From contig NZ_CP071612.1 of NCBI RefSeq assembly GCF_017357245.1, forward strand, positions 871,001 to 935,000: DNA of 64,000 bases, read 5' to 3'. Made by a program: the position numbers and the translations under genes. This DNA comes from Rhizobium bangladeshense (lineage in GTDB: Bacteria > Pseudomonadota > Alphaproteobacteria > Rhizobiales > Rhizobiaceae). Numbering within the stretch: position 1 is the first letter of the stretch; every line of letters begins with the position of its first letter. The notes below the pieces were generated by a model. The model did not search any database. It saw only the letters and a list, made by a program, of their open reading frames with translations, and had not been told where the DNA came from. Of the stretch, positions 7,788 through 17,656 are shown one piece after another.

Positions 7788-8762
7788 GTGATCACCGCGT
7801 ACTGTTCCAATTGCAAATCGGTCGAGATCCGCGATCTCTCGCCGGCCGCCTCCTTTCCCGAGGATGTCGTCTGGATCGACATGGTCGAGCCGAGCCGAGA
7901 GGAGGAGCTTTATGTCGAGAAGGTTCTCGGCATCGAGGTTCCGACCCGTGACGATCTCAAGGACATCGAACCTTCGGCGCGGCTTTATACTGAAAACGGT
8001 GCCGTCTTCATGGCCGCTTCCCTCGTCTGGAAAGCCGATACCGACGCGCCGACGCTGACAGATGTCGCGTTCATCCTGGCCGGAAAGCGGCTGATCACCA
8101 TCCGTTACGCCCATCCCAAATCTTTTGCGCTGTTCATCGCCGCCCTTCACCGGCTTCCGGAAAACTGGCGCAGCGGCGCGGCCCTTCTCGCCAAGCTGCT
8201 GGAGACGATTGTCGACCGGACGGCCGAGATCCTGGAGACCGCCGTTTCGCGAATCGACATCTTGTCGACGCATGTGTTCGGCCGGGCGAAAAAGGTGCGC
8301 AGGCCTTCGAACTACCTCGAGCAAAAATTGCGCGATATAGCCGGTCATCACCGCATGATCAGCAAGCTGCGCGACAGTCTCGGTTCGCTTTCCCGGCTTC
8401 TAACGTTCTTTCACACTATCCCGGCGATCCAGCAGGACCACGAGGCCAGGGAGCTCTGCCGCAGCGTTTCGCGCGATATTCAGTCGCTGTCGGAGCATGC
8501 TTCCTTTGTTGCCGCCAACATCACCTTCCTGCTCGACGCCTCACTCGGCCTCATCAACATCGAACAGAACTCGATCATCAAGATCTTCTCGATCGCGTCG
8601 GTCGTTTTCCTGCCGCCGACATTGGTCGCCTCCATTTATGGCATGAATTTTCAGGTCATGCCCGAACTGGCCTGGGCCGCCGGTTACCCCTATTCGCTGG
8701 CCTTGATGGTGATATCGGCCGTCATCCCCTTTTTCTTTTTTCGCTGGAAAGGCTGGCTCTGA
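7788..8762 (+). CDS. corA: CorA-family magnesium/divalent cation channel
   Basis: A 324-aa protein with a long cytoplasmic N-terminal domain, the stalk helix, and two C-terminal membrane helices (about 262-283 and 302-320). The YGMNF signature is at 284-288 and the tail is basic (RWKGWL). GTG at 7788 is the start, after a GGAGAC site. kup follows after 18 bases in the same direction, so the two probably share a transcript for cation uptake. Mg2+ versus Co2+/Ni2+ preference cannot be decided from sequence. Confidence 0.9.
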   Translation: MITAYCSNCKSVEIRDLSPAASFPEDVVWIDMVEPSREEELYVEKVLGIEVPTRDDLKDIEPSARLYTENGAVFMAASLVWKADTDAPTLTDVAFILAGKRLITIRYAHPKSFALFIAALHRLPENWRSGAALLAKLLETIVDRTAEILETAVSRIDILSTHVFGRAKKVRRPSNYLEQKLRDIAGHHRMISKLRDSLGSLSRLLTFFHTIPAIQQDHEARELCRSVSRDIQSLSEHASFVAANITFLLDASLGLINIEQNSIIKIFSIASVVFLPPTLVASIYGMNFQVMPELAWAAGYPYSLALMVISAVIPFFFFRWKGWL

Positions 8763-8780
8763 GGAGCCTGTTGAAATTTC

Positions 8781-10679
8781 ATGTCCGAAGAGAGCCATCC
8801 GCACGAGCGCCACATGACGCCGCGCAAGCTGTTCTATCTCGCGCTCGGTTCCGTTGGTGTCGTCTATGGCGATATCGGCACGAGCCCGCTCTACGCTTTT
8901 CGCGAGGCGCTGAAGCCCGTTGCCCATGACGGCGTCACCCGTTTCGAGATCATCAGTCTGATTTCGCTGATGATCTGGGCGCTGACCATTATCGTCACCA
9001 TCAAATACGTTCTCTTCCTGCTGCGCGCCGACAACGACGGGGAGGGCGGCACGCTGTCGCTGCTCGCCCTTCTGATGAAGACCGCGAACGGCCATACCGC
9101 ACTGCTGATGCTGCTCGGACTGATGGGCGCTGCCCTGTTCCTCGGCGATGCGATGATCACACCGGCGCTTTCGGTGCTGTCGGCCGTCGAGGGCCTGAAA
9201 CTCGTCACACCCAGGCTCGCGGACTATATCGTGCCGATCTCGGTGGTGATCCTGGCGCTGCTCTTCGTCGTGCAGTCGCGCGGCACTGGCGCCGTTGCGA
9301 GGTTCTTCGGTCCGATCACCGCCCTCTGGTTCATAGTCATGGCCGTCGCCGGCATTTCCCATATTTCCGACGATTTCGGCATCCTCGCCGCCTTCAATCC
9401 CTATTACGCCGTCAGCTTCCTGCTGCATGAGGGCTTTTACGGCATCGTCGTGCTCGGCGCCGTCTTCCTGACGGTGACGGGAGCCGAGGCGCTCTATGCC
9501 GACCTCGGCCATTTCGGCCGCCGCCCGATCCAGTGGGCCTGGTTCCTGCTGGTCTTTCCGGCGCTGACGCTGAATTATCTCGGGCAGGGTGCGCTCGTTC
9601 TCGGCAATCCGATGACGATGTCCGACCCCTTCTATCTGATGTATCCCAAATGGGCGCTGCTGCCGGTCGTCATCCTGGCGACCGCCGCAACGATCATCGC
9701 CAGCCAGGCCGTCATAACCGGCGCCTTCTCAATGGTGCGCCAGGGCATCAACCTCGGCTTCCTGCCGCGCATGGAAATCCTTTTCACCTCGGAAACCAAT
9801 ACCGGCCAGATCTTCGTTCCCTCGGTGAACGCGTTGCTGTTCATCGGCGTCATTTTCCTGGTGCTCGGTTTCAAAACCTCCGACGCGCTGGCGACCGCCT
9901 ACGGAATCTCGGTTACCGGCGCCATGGTCGTGACCTCGATCATGGCCTTCGAATTCGTCCGCGCCCGCTGGAACTGGTCGCTGCCGGTCGCCGTGATGGC
10001 GCTGGCGCCGCTCGTCCTGCTCGAAATGATCTTTCTCGGCGCCAACCTGCTGAAGATCCACGATGGCGGTTATATCCCGATCCTGATCGCCACCGGCTTT
10101 ACCGTGGTCATGTGGACCTGGCGCCGCGGCAGCGCGATTCTGATGGAAAAGACCCGACACACCGACATTCCGCTCGCCTCCTTCGTCAGTTCGATCGAGC
10201 GCAAGAGCGAGCATTCGCCCGCGCAGGTTCCGGGCACGGCGATCTTCCTGACCAGCGATCCGGAATCGGCCCCCGCCGCCCTGCTGCACAATCTCAAGCA
10301 CAACCACGTGCTTCACGACCGCAACGTCATCCTGACGATCCGCACGGTCAACAAGCCGCGGGTGCCCAGCCACGACCGCTATAAGGTCGAGCCCATCTCC
10401 GAACGCTTCTCCCGCGTCGAACTGCTCTTCGGCTTCATGGAATCGCAGAACGTCTCGCAGGCTCTCGCGACGCTGCGCAAGACCGGACTGAAGTTCGACA
10501 TCATGTCGACCTCCTTCTACCTCGGCCGCCGCAAGCTGGTGCCGGATGCCAAGTCGGGCATGCCCTACTGGCAGGACCGCCTCTATATCGCGCTCGCCAA
10601 CGCCGCCACCAATCCCTCGGATTATTTCCGCCTGCCGGCAAACCGCGTGGTGGAGCTGGGGTCTCACGTTATTATTTGA
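8781..10679 (+). CDS. kup: KUP-family potassium uptake protein
   Basis: A 632-aa inner-membrane protein with about 12 transmembrane helices over residues 15-440 and a soluble C-terminal domain, the normal KUP length. The family signature [18 protein letters not shown] is near the N-terminus, followed by [14 protein letters not shown] and [16 protein letters not shown]. It takes up K+ with protons. It sits 18 bases after corA. Rhizobia often carry more than one kup copy, so no number is given. Confidence 0.93.
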   Translation: MSEESHPHERHMTPRKLFYLALGSVGVVYGDIGTSPLYAFREALKPVAHDGVTRFEIISLISLMIWALTIIVTIKYVLFLLRADNDGEGGTLSLLALLMKTANGHTALLMLLGLMGAALFLGDAMITPALSVLSAVEGLKLVTPRLADYIVPISVVILALLFVVQSRGTGAVARFFGPITALWFIVMAVAGISHISDDFGILAAFNPYYAVSFLLHEGFYGIVVLGAVFLTVTGAEALYADLGHFGRRPIQWAWFLLVFPALTLNYLGQGALVLGNPMTMSDPFYLMYPKWALLPVVILATAATIIASQAVITGAFSMVRQGINLGFLPRMEILFTSETNTGQIFVPSVNALLFIGVIFLVLGFKTSDALATAYGISVTGAMVVTSIMAFEFVRARWNWSLPVAVMALAPLVLLEMIFLGANLLKIHDGGYIPILIATGFTVVMWTWRRGSAILMEKTRHTDIPLASFVSSIERKSEHSPAQVPGTAIFLTSDPESAPAALLHNLKHNHVLHDRNVILTIRTVNKPRVPSHDRYKVEPISERFSRVELLFGFMESQNVSQALATLRKTGLKFDIMSTSFYLGRRKLVPDAKSGMPYWQDRLYIALANAATNPSDYFRLPANRVVELGSHVII

Positions 10680-10743
10680 CGGGTGCGGGCGACATTGCCG
10701 ACGTGGTGTCCGCGCTCCCTGGCTCCTTCCGCCACCTCGTCCT

Positions 10744-10830
10744 CCGTCATGCTCGGCCCTGAGCCGAGCATCCACACGGCACCCACCAACAACAGCGGCA
10801 TGGAACCTCGGCTCAAGGCCGAGGATGACG
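10744..10830. repeat. Double-hairpin intergenic repeat, family A
   Basis: The unit opens with CCGTCAT and closes with ATGACG. It contains two hairpins: ATGCTCGGC/GCCGAGCAT (10749-10771, perfect) and CCTCGGC/GCCGAGG (10806-10824). The same architecture recurs at 58997-59089, and a one-hairpin version is at 52739-52771. It lies just past the kup stop. Confidence 0.7.
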
Positions 10831-10936
10831 CAGAGTGGGGTTGCGTCCGCGTCAAACCAGCCACATTAGAACATCCGCATGGCCACATTCCGGCACACGT
10901 CGTTAACCGGACGTCAAGGTTAATGAGGGATTTTCG

Positions 10937-12166
10937 ATGGCATGTTCCCGCGTTTCATGCCCGGAGTTCGTGTTGCGTCGAAAGAGCCCTTCCCGTAGCA
11001 AGCTGCGTCTTCTCCCCGAGAACTGGGTATCGCCCGCCATCTTCGGGCTCGCCGGCTGGCTGATCTTCCCGAGCGTTGCCTCCCACGCCGATCTTGCCAC
11101 CATGCTCGCCGGTCTCGACCGTGAGGGGGAGAGCTGGCGCATGGTGCTGACCAATTCACCGGCCGGCTCCATCCATCAGGCCGAACTCGCCTTCGCCGAT
11201 CCGGCGGCGACCGGTTCGATCGCCTCGGGCGCCGGCATGGTGCTGCCCGATGGCCGAAAGGTCGCCTTCACCGCCAAGGACAAGGGCACCGCCAAGGACA
11301 AGGGCCACGAGGACACGCCGGACGAGGATCGCGTCAACCGCGGCATGAAGAGAGGTCGCATCGTCGCCGTCGAGAAGATGCAGCCGCCGAAGGATTTTTC
11401 CGCCGGCTCCATTCTCCAGCGCACCAGGATGCTCTTCACTCCGAATTTCGATCTCAAGGACGGGTCGGCTTTCGTCAAACCGAAGATCCAGGGCAAGGAA
11501 ATCGAGATCGCCACCTCCTTTTATAAGAAGCAGCCGGTAACGCCGGAAGCCGGTTTGCCGGCGATGCTCGCAGGCCTCGCCACCAGCAACAAGGCCGACG
11601 TGCTTGCCACCGCCTATGCGCCGGCAGCACCCGACTATGCCCGCCAGTCGCCCTTCGATTCGATCCTGACGGAACAGGACAGCGGCCGCTTCGTCCCCAA
11701 GATCGGTCCGGGCGATCACGCCTGGGCCGCAAGCGTGCTGCCGCCGAGTGTCTTTTCAGCACGCGAGCAGCAATGCCTTGCCTCCGGCATCTATTTCGAG
11801 GCGCGCGGGGAATCGGTGAAAGGCCAGGCGGCCGTCGCTCAGGTCATCCTCAACCGTGTTCGCAACCCTGCCTATCCCAAGAGCATCTGCGGCGTCGTCT
11901 ACCAGAACGAGGATTGGCGCAACCGCTGCCAGTTTTCCTTCGCCTGCGACAGCATCAAGGACCGGGTGAATTCGGAATATCACTGGCGGGTGGCCCGCGA
12001 CGTGGCCATGGCGGTGACATCAGGCAAGATCTGGCTGCCACAGGTGGGGTCGGCGACGCACTACCATGCCGTCTACGTCCGGCCGAAATGGGCAAAGACC
12101 ATGGAAAAGGTCGGGCGCATCGGTCTCCACGTCTTCTACCGCACCTATGGCGGCGGCTGGAGCTGA
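10937..12166 (+). CDS. SleB/CwlJ-type cell wall hydrolase
   Basis: A 409-aa protein. An N-terminal hydrophobic helix (about 30-50, FGLAGWLIFPSVASHA) should anchor or export it. A charged, low-complexity middle follows, and the C-terminal Hydrolase_2 (SleB) domain runs from about 275 (REQQCLASGIYFEARGE, then GQAAVAQVILNRV, CQFSFACD and THYHAVYV). The Glu in FEARGE is the likely catalytic acid. The family cleaves peptidoglycan; in rhizobia, which do not sporulate, it probably acts in wall remodelling. It is a lone gene between repeats. Confidence 0.87.
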   Translation: MACSRVSCPEFVLRRKSPSRSKLRLLPENWVSPAIFGLAGWLIFPSVASHADLATMLAGLDREGESWRMVLTNSPAGSIHQAELAFADPAATGSIASGAGMVLPDGRKVAFTAKDKGTAKDKGHEDTPDEDRVNRGMKRGRIVAVEKMQPPKDFSAGSILQRTRMLFTPNFDLKDGSAFVKPKIQGKEIEIATSFYKKQPVTPEAGLPAMLAGLATSNKADVLATAYAPAAPDYARQSPFDSILTEQDSGRFVPKIGPGDHAWAASVLPPSVFSAREQQCLASGIYFEARGESVKGQAAVAQVILNRVRNPAYPKSICGVVYQNEDWRNRCQFSFACDSIKDRVNSEYHWRVARDVAMAVTSGKIWLPQVGSATHYHAVYVRPKWAKTMEKVGRIGLHVFYRTYGGGWS

Positions 12167-12188
12167 GCTAAGGCGGCCGGGGCCGGGC

Positions 12189-12249
12189 TGATTTTCCGCC
12201 CCCAAAAGCGGATTCTTTCGGTCGAATTTGCGCGCTCGGCGGAAAATCA
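12189..12249. repeat. 12-bp inverted repeat between the hydrolase and atpI
   Basis: TGATTTTCCGCC (12189-12200) and GGCGGAAAATCA (12238-12249) are perfect inverted arms around 37 bases. They lie just past the hydrolase stop and before the atp promoter. It could act as a 3' hairpin, but there is no T run. Confidence 0.5.
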
Positions 12250-12306
12250 ACTTATCTCATTGATTTGGCGTGCTTATTTTATGGCTGGACAGATGCTGTC
12301 TACGCC

Positions 12307-12335
12307 TTGACTATACCAATCCCTAAAACTATGTT
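12307..12335 (+). promoter_or_regulatory. Sigma-70-type promoter of the F0 operon
   Basis: TTGACT (12307-12312) and TATGTT (12330-12335) are 17 bases apart, about 105 bases before the atpI start. There is no gene in between. Confidence 0.6.
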
Positions 12336-12439
12336 GCGCGCGACTTCAGAACGGGCCGGAGGGTTCTCAACCTTCGCGTCCGGAGTCCGAATAACCGGGG
12401 TAGCGGGAGTGCGGGCGACGGGCAGGCGAGGAGGGATCC

Positions 12440-12778
12440 ATGGCGGATGACCGCGAGGAAAGTCTTGAGAAGCGCCGTGCGCAGCTTGGAGCGGAACTCG
12501 CCACCAAGCGCGTCGAGGCGAAAGTGGAAGAGGCGAGCGAAGCCCGCGCCGAGGAAAGCCGCAAAGGCTATGCCCAGGCGATGAAGCTTTCGAGCGAGTT
12601 CATTTCCGCAATCGTCGTCGGTGCCGTCCTTGGCTACGTCCTCGACCGTTTTGTCGGTACGGCGCCTTGGGGTTTGATTGTTCTTCTGCTTCTCGGATTT
12701 TGTGCCGGCGTTCTAAACGTGCTGCGTTCTGCGGGAAAGGTGTCTCAGCCCCTGGACCGCAAGGACGGCAACAAGTAA
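12440..12778 (+). CDS. atpI: ATP synthase protein I (AtpI)
   Basis: A 112-aa protein with a charged, coiled N-terminus (about 1-45) and two hydrophobic helices (about 55-75 and 78-98), the AtpI/AtpZ plan. The family assists c-ring assembly or Mg2+ supply for the F1F0 ATP synthase and is typically first in F0 operons, as here. A GAGGAGGG site precedes the ATG. Confidence 0.85.
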   Translation: MADDREESLEKRRAQLGAELATKRVEAKVEEASEARAEESRKGYAQAMKLSSEFISAIVVGAVLGYVLDRFVGTAPWGLIVLLLLGFCAGVLNVLRSAGKVSQPLDRKDGNK

Positions 12779-12841
12779 GGACCGGTTCCCGGTCCAGTGC
12801 AATGACCCCGCGTCCTGCGGGCTAAAGAGAGAGAACCTGCG

Positions 12842-13594
12842 GTGTCTAACGATCCGACTCATCAGTTCCTGATCCAGAAGATTGTGCCGATCGAAATCGG
12901 CGGGATTGATTTCTCGTTCACCAATGCCTCGCTCTTCATGGCCGCTTCGGCCGCCGTTGCCGCCGGCTTCCTCTATTTCTCGACCTCGAACCGCGCCATC
13001 GTGCCGGGTCGTTCGCAGTCGGTCGCGGAAATGTCATATGAATTCATCGCCGGCATGCTGAAGGAAGGCGCGGGCAAGCAGGGAATGAAGTTCTTCCCGC
13101 TGGTCTTCTCGCTCTTCATGTTCGTCCTGACGGCGAACCTGCTTGGCATGTTCCCGTATTTCTTCACGGTGACGAGCCAGATCATCGTCACGTTCGCCCT
13201 TGCCCTGCTCGTCATCGGCACGGTTCTCGTCTATGGCTTCTATAAGCACGGCTTCCACTTCCTGAATGTCTTCGTGCCCTCAGGCGTGCCGGGCGTTCTG
13301 CTGCCGCTGGTCGTCGCGATCGAAATCATTTCCTTCCTGTCCCGTCCGATTTCGCTCTCTGTTCGTCTTTTCGCGAACATGCTGGCTGGTCACATCACGC
13401 TGAAGGTGTTCGCAGGCTTCGTCGCCTCGCTTGGAGCCCTCGGTGCCGTCGGTGTGGGCGGAGCCATTCTTCCTCTCATCATGACCGTCGCCCTGACCGG
13501 TCTCGAGTTCCTCGTCGCCTTCCTCCAGGCTTACGTCTTTGCGGTGCTGACTTGCATGTACCTCAATGACGCGATCCATCCGGGCGGGCACTAA
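12842..13594 (+). CDS. atpB: F0 ATP synthase subunit a
   Basis: A 250-aa multi-helix inner-membrane protein that forms the proton half-channels. The essential Arg is in the conserved helix [15 protein letters not shown], and [21 protein letters not shown] is the C-terminal signature. The start is GTG at 12842. It is the second gene of the F0 operon. Confidence 0.96.
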   Translation: MSNDPTHQFLIQKIVPIEIGGIDFSFTNASLFMAASAAVAAGFLYFSTSNRAIVPGRSQSVAEMSYEFIAGMLKEGAGKQGMKFFPLVFSLFMFVLTANLLGMFPYFFTVTSQIIVTFALALLVIGTVLVYGFYKHGFHFLNVFVPSGVPGVLLPLVVAIEIISFLSRPISLSVRLFANMLAGHITLKVFAGFVASLGALGAVGVGGAILPLIMTVALTGLEFLVAFLQAYVFAVLTCMYLNDAIHPGGH

Positions 13595-13661
13595 GGATAA
13601 CGACATCGACGTCAAAGGGCGTCAGTCATTCGCCGCAACAACCATTTCAAAGGAGTTCAAC

Positions 13662-13889
13662 ATGGAAGCGGAAGCAGCAAAGTTCATCGGTGCAGGTCTG
13701 GCTTGCTTTGGTATGGCCGGTACGGCTCTCGGCCTCGGCAATATCTTCGGCAACTACCTCTCCGGCGCTCTGCGCAATCCGTCTGCCGCTGACAGCCAGT
13801 TCGGCCGTCTGGTATTCGGCTTCGCCGTTACGGAAGCTCTGGGCATCTTCTCGCTGCTCGTCGCTCTCCTCCTCCTCTTCGCCGTCTGA
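13662..13889 (+). CDS. atpE: F0 ATP synthase subunit c
   Basis: A 75-aa hairpin of two membrane helices that forms the rotor ring. Its signatures are [17 protein letters not shown], the polar loop with RNPSA, and the proton-carrying Glu in [10 protein letters not shown]. The ATG at 13662 has a strong AAAGGAG site; the frame is open further upstream but without a ribosome site. Confidence 0.96.
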   Translation: MEAEAAKFIGAGLACFGMAGTALGLGNIFGNYLSGALRNPSAADSQFGRLVFGFAVTEALGIFSLLVALLLLFAV

Positions 13890-13966
13890 TATCGGCGGAT
13901 AGATGGATCACGGCCTGCGCCCGCAAGCCGTGATCCTTTGCATTTGCAGTACACCTGGAGGTGAGC

Positions 13967-14590
13967 ATGTTTTTTGTGACCCCGGCTTACGCTGAGGAAG
14001 CACCGGCGGCAGCGACCGGCACGGATGCGCATGCCGCTCCGGCCGCAGGCGAGGTCCATACCGAGACCGGCGTAGCCGAAGGCGAACACGCCCGTGGCCC
14101 GTTCCCGCCTTTCGATTCGACGACCTACGCATCCCAGCTGCTCTGGCTGGTTATTACGTTCGGCGTCTTCTACCTCCTTATGCAAAAGGTCATCGCGCCG
14201 CGCATCGGGGCCATCCTCGATCAGCGCCACACGCGCATCTCCCAGGACCTGGAAGAGGCGGGCCGCCTGAAGGCGGAAGCTGACGCTGCCGTCGAGACCT
14301 ATGAAGGCGAATTGGCCGCCGCCCGCGCCAAATCCCACGCGATCGGCTCCGCCGCCCGTGACGCCGCCAAGGCCAAGGCCGAAGAAGATCGTCGCGCTGT
14401 TGAGACGAGCCTTTCGGAAAAGATCAAGGCTGCCGAAGCCCGCATCGCCGAGATCAAGGCGAAGGCTTTTGCCGATGTCGGCACCATTGCCGAGGAAACG
14501 GCCGCTGCCGTCGTCGAACAACTGATCGGCAGCACCGCTGCTCAGGCAGATGTCGCCGCCGCCGTCGCGGCCGCCAAGAAGGAGGCTTGA
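13967..14590 (+). CDS. atpG: F0 ATP synthase subunit b'
   Basis: A 207-aa peripheral-stalk protein. It has an unusually long Ala/Gly-rich N-terminal segment (about 45 residues), one membrane helix (about 50-68, [15 protein letters not shown]), and a long charged coiled coil. Alphaproteobacteria use two different b-type subunits; this longer one is b' (named atpG, atpX or atpF2 in different annotations). ATG 13967 is preferred because GGAGG lies 5 bases upstream; a GTG at 13961 overlaps that site. Confidence 0.9.
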   Translation: MFFVTPAYAEEAPAAATGTDAHAAPAAGEVHTETGVAEGEHARGPFPPFDSTTYASQLLWLVITFGVFYLLMQKVIAPRIGAILDQRHTRISQDLEEAGRLKAEADAAVETYEGELAAARAKSHAIGSAARDAAKAKAEEDRRAVETSLSEKIKAAEARIAEIKAKAFADVGTIAEETAAAVVEQLIGSTAAQADVAAAVAAAKKEA

Positions 14591-14593
14591 TCG

Positions 14594-15085
14594 ATGGAGT
14601 TTCACCTTGACGCGACTTTCTTTGCCTTTGTCGGCCTCATCCTGTTCCTGGCGCTGGTCGTCTATCTGAAGGTTCCGGGAATGATGGCACGGTCTTTGGA
14701 TGACCGCGCTGACCAGATCCGCAACGAGCTGGCCGAAGCCAAGCGCCTGCGCGAGGAAGCGCAGCACCTGCTGGCCGAATACCAGCGCAAGCGCAAGGAA
14801 GCGGAAGCCGAGGCGGCCCATATCGTTGCCGCCGCTGAGCGCGAAGCCGAGATGCTGACTGCCGAGGCGAAGAAGAAGACGGAAGAATTCGTCGCCAACC
14901 GCACGGCGCTCTCCGAGCAGAAGATCAAGCAGGCCGAGGCCGATGCGATGAAGGCGGTGCGTTCCGCCGCCGTCGATCTGGCGATCGCGGCCGCAGAAAC
15001 GGTGCTCGCCAAGAAGGCGGACGGCAAGGTCCAGTCCGAGCTCTTCGGCAATGCCGTCGGCCAGGTTAAGACTCGGCTCAACTGA
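14594..15085 (+). CDS. atpF: F0 ATP synthase subunit b
   Basis: A 163-aa protein with one N-terminal membrane helix (about 6-25, FFAFVGLILFLALVVYLKVP) and a long Ala/Glu/Lys coiled coil. It pairs with b' to form the stalk linking F0 to F1. It starts 3 bases after the b' stop and is the last gene of the operon. The F1 genes are not in the window, as usual for the group. Confidence 0.94.
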   Translation: MEFHLDATFFAFVGLILFLALVVYLKVPGMMARSLDDRADQIRNELAEAKRLREEAQHLLAEYQRKRKEAEAEAAHIVAAAEREAEMLTAEAKKKTEEFVANRTALSEQKIKQAEADAMKAVRSAAVDLAIAAAETVLAKKADGKVQSELFGNAVGQVKTRLN

Positions 15086-15106
15086 GCGGTATCGAATGAA
15101 TGTCGG

Positions 15107-15133
15107 AAAGGCCGGGCATGTCCCGGCCTTTTT
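15107..15133 (+). terminator. Intrinsic terminator of the F0 operon
   Basis: AAAGGCCGGG and CCCGGCCTTT form a perfect 10-bp stem with a CATGT loop, and the T run continues past the stem. It lies about 20 bases after the atpF stop. Confidence 0.92.
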
Positions 15134-15189
15134 GTTGATACCTTGTTTATTTTCTCCGTCTGGTGCAGCGAGCGTAGCTCGGCGCGCGT

Positions 15190-15250
15190 GCCCCTCATCC
15201 GGCTTCCGCCACCTTCTCCCCGCTTTGGGGGCGAAGGGACATGCCCTGGG
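15190..15250. repeat. Intergenic repeat, family B copy
   Basis: Contains CCCCTCATCCGGC, then CTTCTCCCCG, a GGGGGCGAAGGGACATGCC block and partial dyad symmetry, the same order as the longer element at 27083-27216. It sits in the 318-bp gap between atpF and the convergent rnhB. The rest of the gap shows no gene. Confidence 0.6.
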
Positions 15251-15403
15251 CTTTCCGTTCCCTGTCGCCCGCTCCGTTTTACGCTCGCTCTCGTCTGACA
15301 GCCGAGCGCTCTCCGATCCGATAGAGAGAGGTGTCGAACGCAATGACGGCCGGATGAGCGGCAGCTTGGCGGTTCAGAGACCTAGGCGTTTCGTTTTGAG
15401 CAC

Positions 15404-16093
15404 CTATTCCGATAGCAGTTCGTCCATCTCAGGCTCGTCACCATCCTTCCGCAATGGCCGGAAACTCATCCGGTGCAGCGAGCAGGGGCCGTGCCTCTCT
15501 ATGCCGGCGCGGTGCTGCGCCGTACCGTAACCGGCATGTGCGGCAAAACCGTAATCGGGAAATACATGATGCGCTCTTGCCATCATTCGGTCGCGCGTCA
15601 CCTTGGCGACGATCGAGGCGGCGGCGATCGAGACCGAGCGGGCATCGCCCTTGACCACGGCCTGTCCTGGGCAATCGAGGCCTGGCGGCACATCGAGCCC
15701 ATCGGTCAACACGTAACTGGCGGGAACGGCGAGGCTGCATATGGCGCGACGCATCGCGTCCAGGCTTGCCTTGCGAATGTCCGTCTCGTCGATGCGGGTC
15801 GAGCTGGAGGAGGCGATCGAGACAGTCGCAGTTGCCAGGATCTGGGCGAACAGTTCCTCGCGCCGCTGCGCCGAGAGCTGCTTGGAATCGTTAAGCCCCT
15901 CGGGAATGCGCTTCGGATCAAGAATGACGGCGGCGGCTACAACGGGTCCGGCCAGTGGCCCGCGGCCTGCCTCGTCGGCGCCGGCCACCGGCCAGTGGCC
16001 GGCCTTGCGAGCTTTGAGCTCGAGCTTGAAATCCGGCACGAGAGGGACCGTGTCGAAAAGCAGGGGAGAATCGGGTGGCGTGCGACGTTTCAT
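15404..16093 (-). CDS. rnhB: Ribonuclease HII
   Basis: A 229-aa type 2 RNase H that removes ribonucleotides and RNA primers from RNA-DNA hybrids. [14 protein letters not shown] (38-51) carries the first catalytic Asp-Glu pair (D40, E41); [13 protein letters not shown] and the [17 protein letters not shown] helix are family signatures. The ATG at 16093 ([10 protein letters not shown]) is chosen. The frame stays open upstream for 52 codons, but that stretch covers a palindromic repeat region and looks non-coding. Confidence 0.92.
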   Translation of the reverse strand: MKRRTPPDSPLLFDTVPLVPDFKLELKARKAGHWPVAGADEAGRGPLAGPVVAAAVILDPKRIPEGLNDSKQLSAQRREELFAQILATATVSIASSSSTRIDETDIRKASLDAMRRAICSLAVPASYVLTDGLDVPPGLDCPGQAVVKGDARSVSIAAASIVAKVTRDRMMARAHHVFPDYGFAAHAGYGTAQHRAGIERHGPCSLHRMSFRPLRKDGDEPEMDELLSE

Positions 16094-16256
16094 GCGGCTG
16101 AACCTCGCACGCCAACCCGATTTCCCGCAAGTCCCCGGATCAGGGCGGCAGCCGGGGACCGTCCGGCGGATGGTGGCGGTCAGTGCCATCCGCGGGAATT
16201 GCGATCGAGGCTCGAAAACAGGGCGGTTTGTCGAGCAGCCGATACGCAAGCTGAAA

Positions 16257-16297
16257 GCAATTCCGAAAAGTTTGGAGCGGATTCCGTCCGGAATTGC
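16257..16297. repeat. GCAATTCC palindromic repeat, family C copy 1
   Basis: Outer arms GCAATTCC and GGAATTGC are perfect. Read on the minus strand, the interior closely matches the copy at 24423-24467 (GGACGGAA, CCGCTCC and ACTTTTC blocks in the same order). Confidence 0.7.
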
Positions 16298-16359
16298 ACA
16301 AAACGTCAGTCATGATTCCGGGAACTGCCGGCCCCCGGCACTCGGTTGAAAACTGAAGG

Positions 16360-17517
16360 CTAGAGCAGCGACAGCTGCACGCCGCTGCCATCAGGTGGCA
16401 CGAACAGATCGTCGCGCAGAGGCACGCTGCGTCGCGTCAGCTCGAAGCGTCGTGCCGCCATTTCGAAACGCCGTGCGATCTGCCAGGCATAGGGGCCGGC
16501 GCCCTTCATGCGCTTGCCGAATTCGGCGTCGTAATCCTTGCCGCCGCGCATCGAGCGCACCAGCGACATCACATGCCGGTAGCGATCGGGATAATGCTGC
16601 AGCAGCCAGTCGCGAAAGAGCGGGCTGACCTCGAGCGGCAGCCGCAGAATGACATAGCTCGCCTCGGCAGCGCCGGCAGCCTTCGCCGATTCGAGGATGC
16701 GCTCCAGCTCGTGATCGTTCAGCGCCGGGATCAGCGGCGCGGCCATGACGGCAGTCTGGATGCCTGCCTCCGAAAGCGCGTGAATCGTCTCCAGCCTTCG
16801 CGGTGGCGTGGCGGCGCGCGGCTCCATCGCCCGGGCAAGCTTGCGGTCGAGCGTTGTGACCGAGATGCCGACGCGCACCAGATTCTTACTGGCCATCTCC
16901 TGCAGAATGTCGAGATCGCGCAGGATCATCGCCGATTTGGTGACGATCGAAACCGGATGGTTCGCCTTGTTCAGCACCTCGAGGATGCCGCGCATGATGC
17001 GCCACTCCTTCTCGATCGGCTGATAGGGATCGGTATTCGTGCCGATCGCGATCACCCGCACCTTATAGCCAGGCTTGGCGAGCTCCCGCTCCAGCAGTTT
17101 CGCCGCGTCGGGCTTGGCGAAGAGCTTCGTCTCGAAATCAAGCCCTGCCGAGAGCCCCATATAGGCGTGCGTCGGCCGGGCGAAGCAATAGATGCAGCCG
17201 TGCTCGCAGCCGCGATATGGATTGATCGAGCGGTCGAAGGAAATGTCCGGCGATTCGTTGCGGGTGATCGCCGTGCGCGGTTTTTCGACCTGCACCTCGG
17301 TCTTGAACGGCGGCAGCTCCTCCAGCGTCTGCCAGCCATCGTCGAACGTCTCCCGCTGCAGCGCTTCGAAACGGCCCGTCGGATTCAGTCCCGCCCCACG
17401 CCCGCGTCGCCGATCGCCTTCGATCCTGAGGCCAGAGGATACGATCATTGCATCGGCAATATCTGCCGTATTGGCAGGCGCGAATGCGGCCTGCCCTGCC
17501 AGGGACTGCTCTCTCAT
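16360..17517 (-). CDS. PA0069-family radical SAM protein
   Basis: A 385-aa radical SAM enzyme related to the spore photoproduct lyase/Rv2578c branch. The 4Fe-4S motif is CEHGCIYC, preceded by NPYRG. IGTNTDPYQPIE, ISVTTLD and MAAPLIPALND follow in the barrel. The ATG at 17517 has a GGGAGAA site. The substrate of this family is not established. It is a single gene, divergent from the following glycosyltransferase. Confidence 0.87.
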   Translation of the reverse strand: MREQSLAGQAAFAPANTADIADAMIVSSGLRIEGDRRRGRGAGLNPTGRFEALQRETFDDGWQTLEELPPFKTEVQVEKPRTAITRNESPDISFDRSINPYRGCEHGCIYCFARPTHAYMGLSAGLDFETKLFAKPDAAKLLERELAKPGYKVRVIAIGTNTDPYQPIEKEWRIMRGILEVLNKANHPVSIVTKSAMILRDLDILQEMASKNLVRVGISVTTLDRKLARAMEPRAATPPRRLETIHALSEAGIQTAVMAAPLIPALNDHELERILESAKAAGAAEASYVILRLPLEVSPLFRDWLLQHYPDRYRHVMSLVRSMRGGKDYDAEFGKRMKGAGPYAWQIARRFEMAARRFELTRRSVPLRDDLFVPPDGSGVQLSLL

Positions 17518-17656
17518 CGGATTCTCCCGCGGCGGAAAGCCTTTGCCTCCGCCCGTTTTGATGATTAAATTCCTATCGGCAAAAAGAGAACAATGCAAGA
17601 ACAAAATGAGGAAAAGGGTGCTGGCAAATAATTGTGCGGCGCATTATGAATAATCG

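Noticed and set aside
13754..15343. 529-codon minus-strand frame over the atpE-F'-F genes
   Set aside because: The plus-strand ATP synthase subunits are unmistakable; the antisense frame is a by-product.
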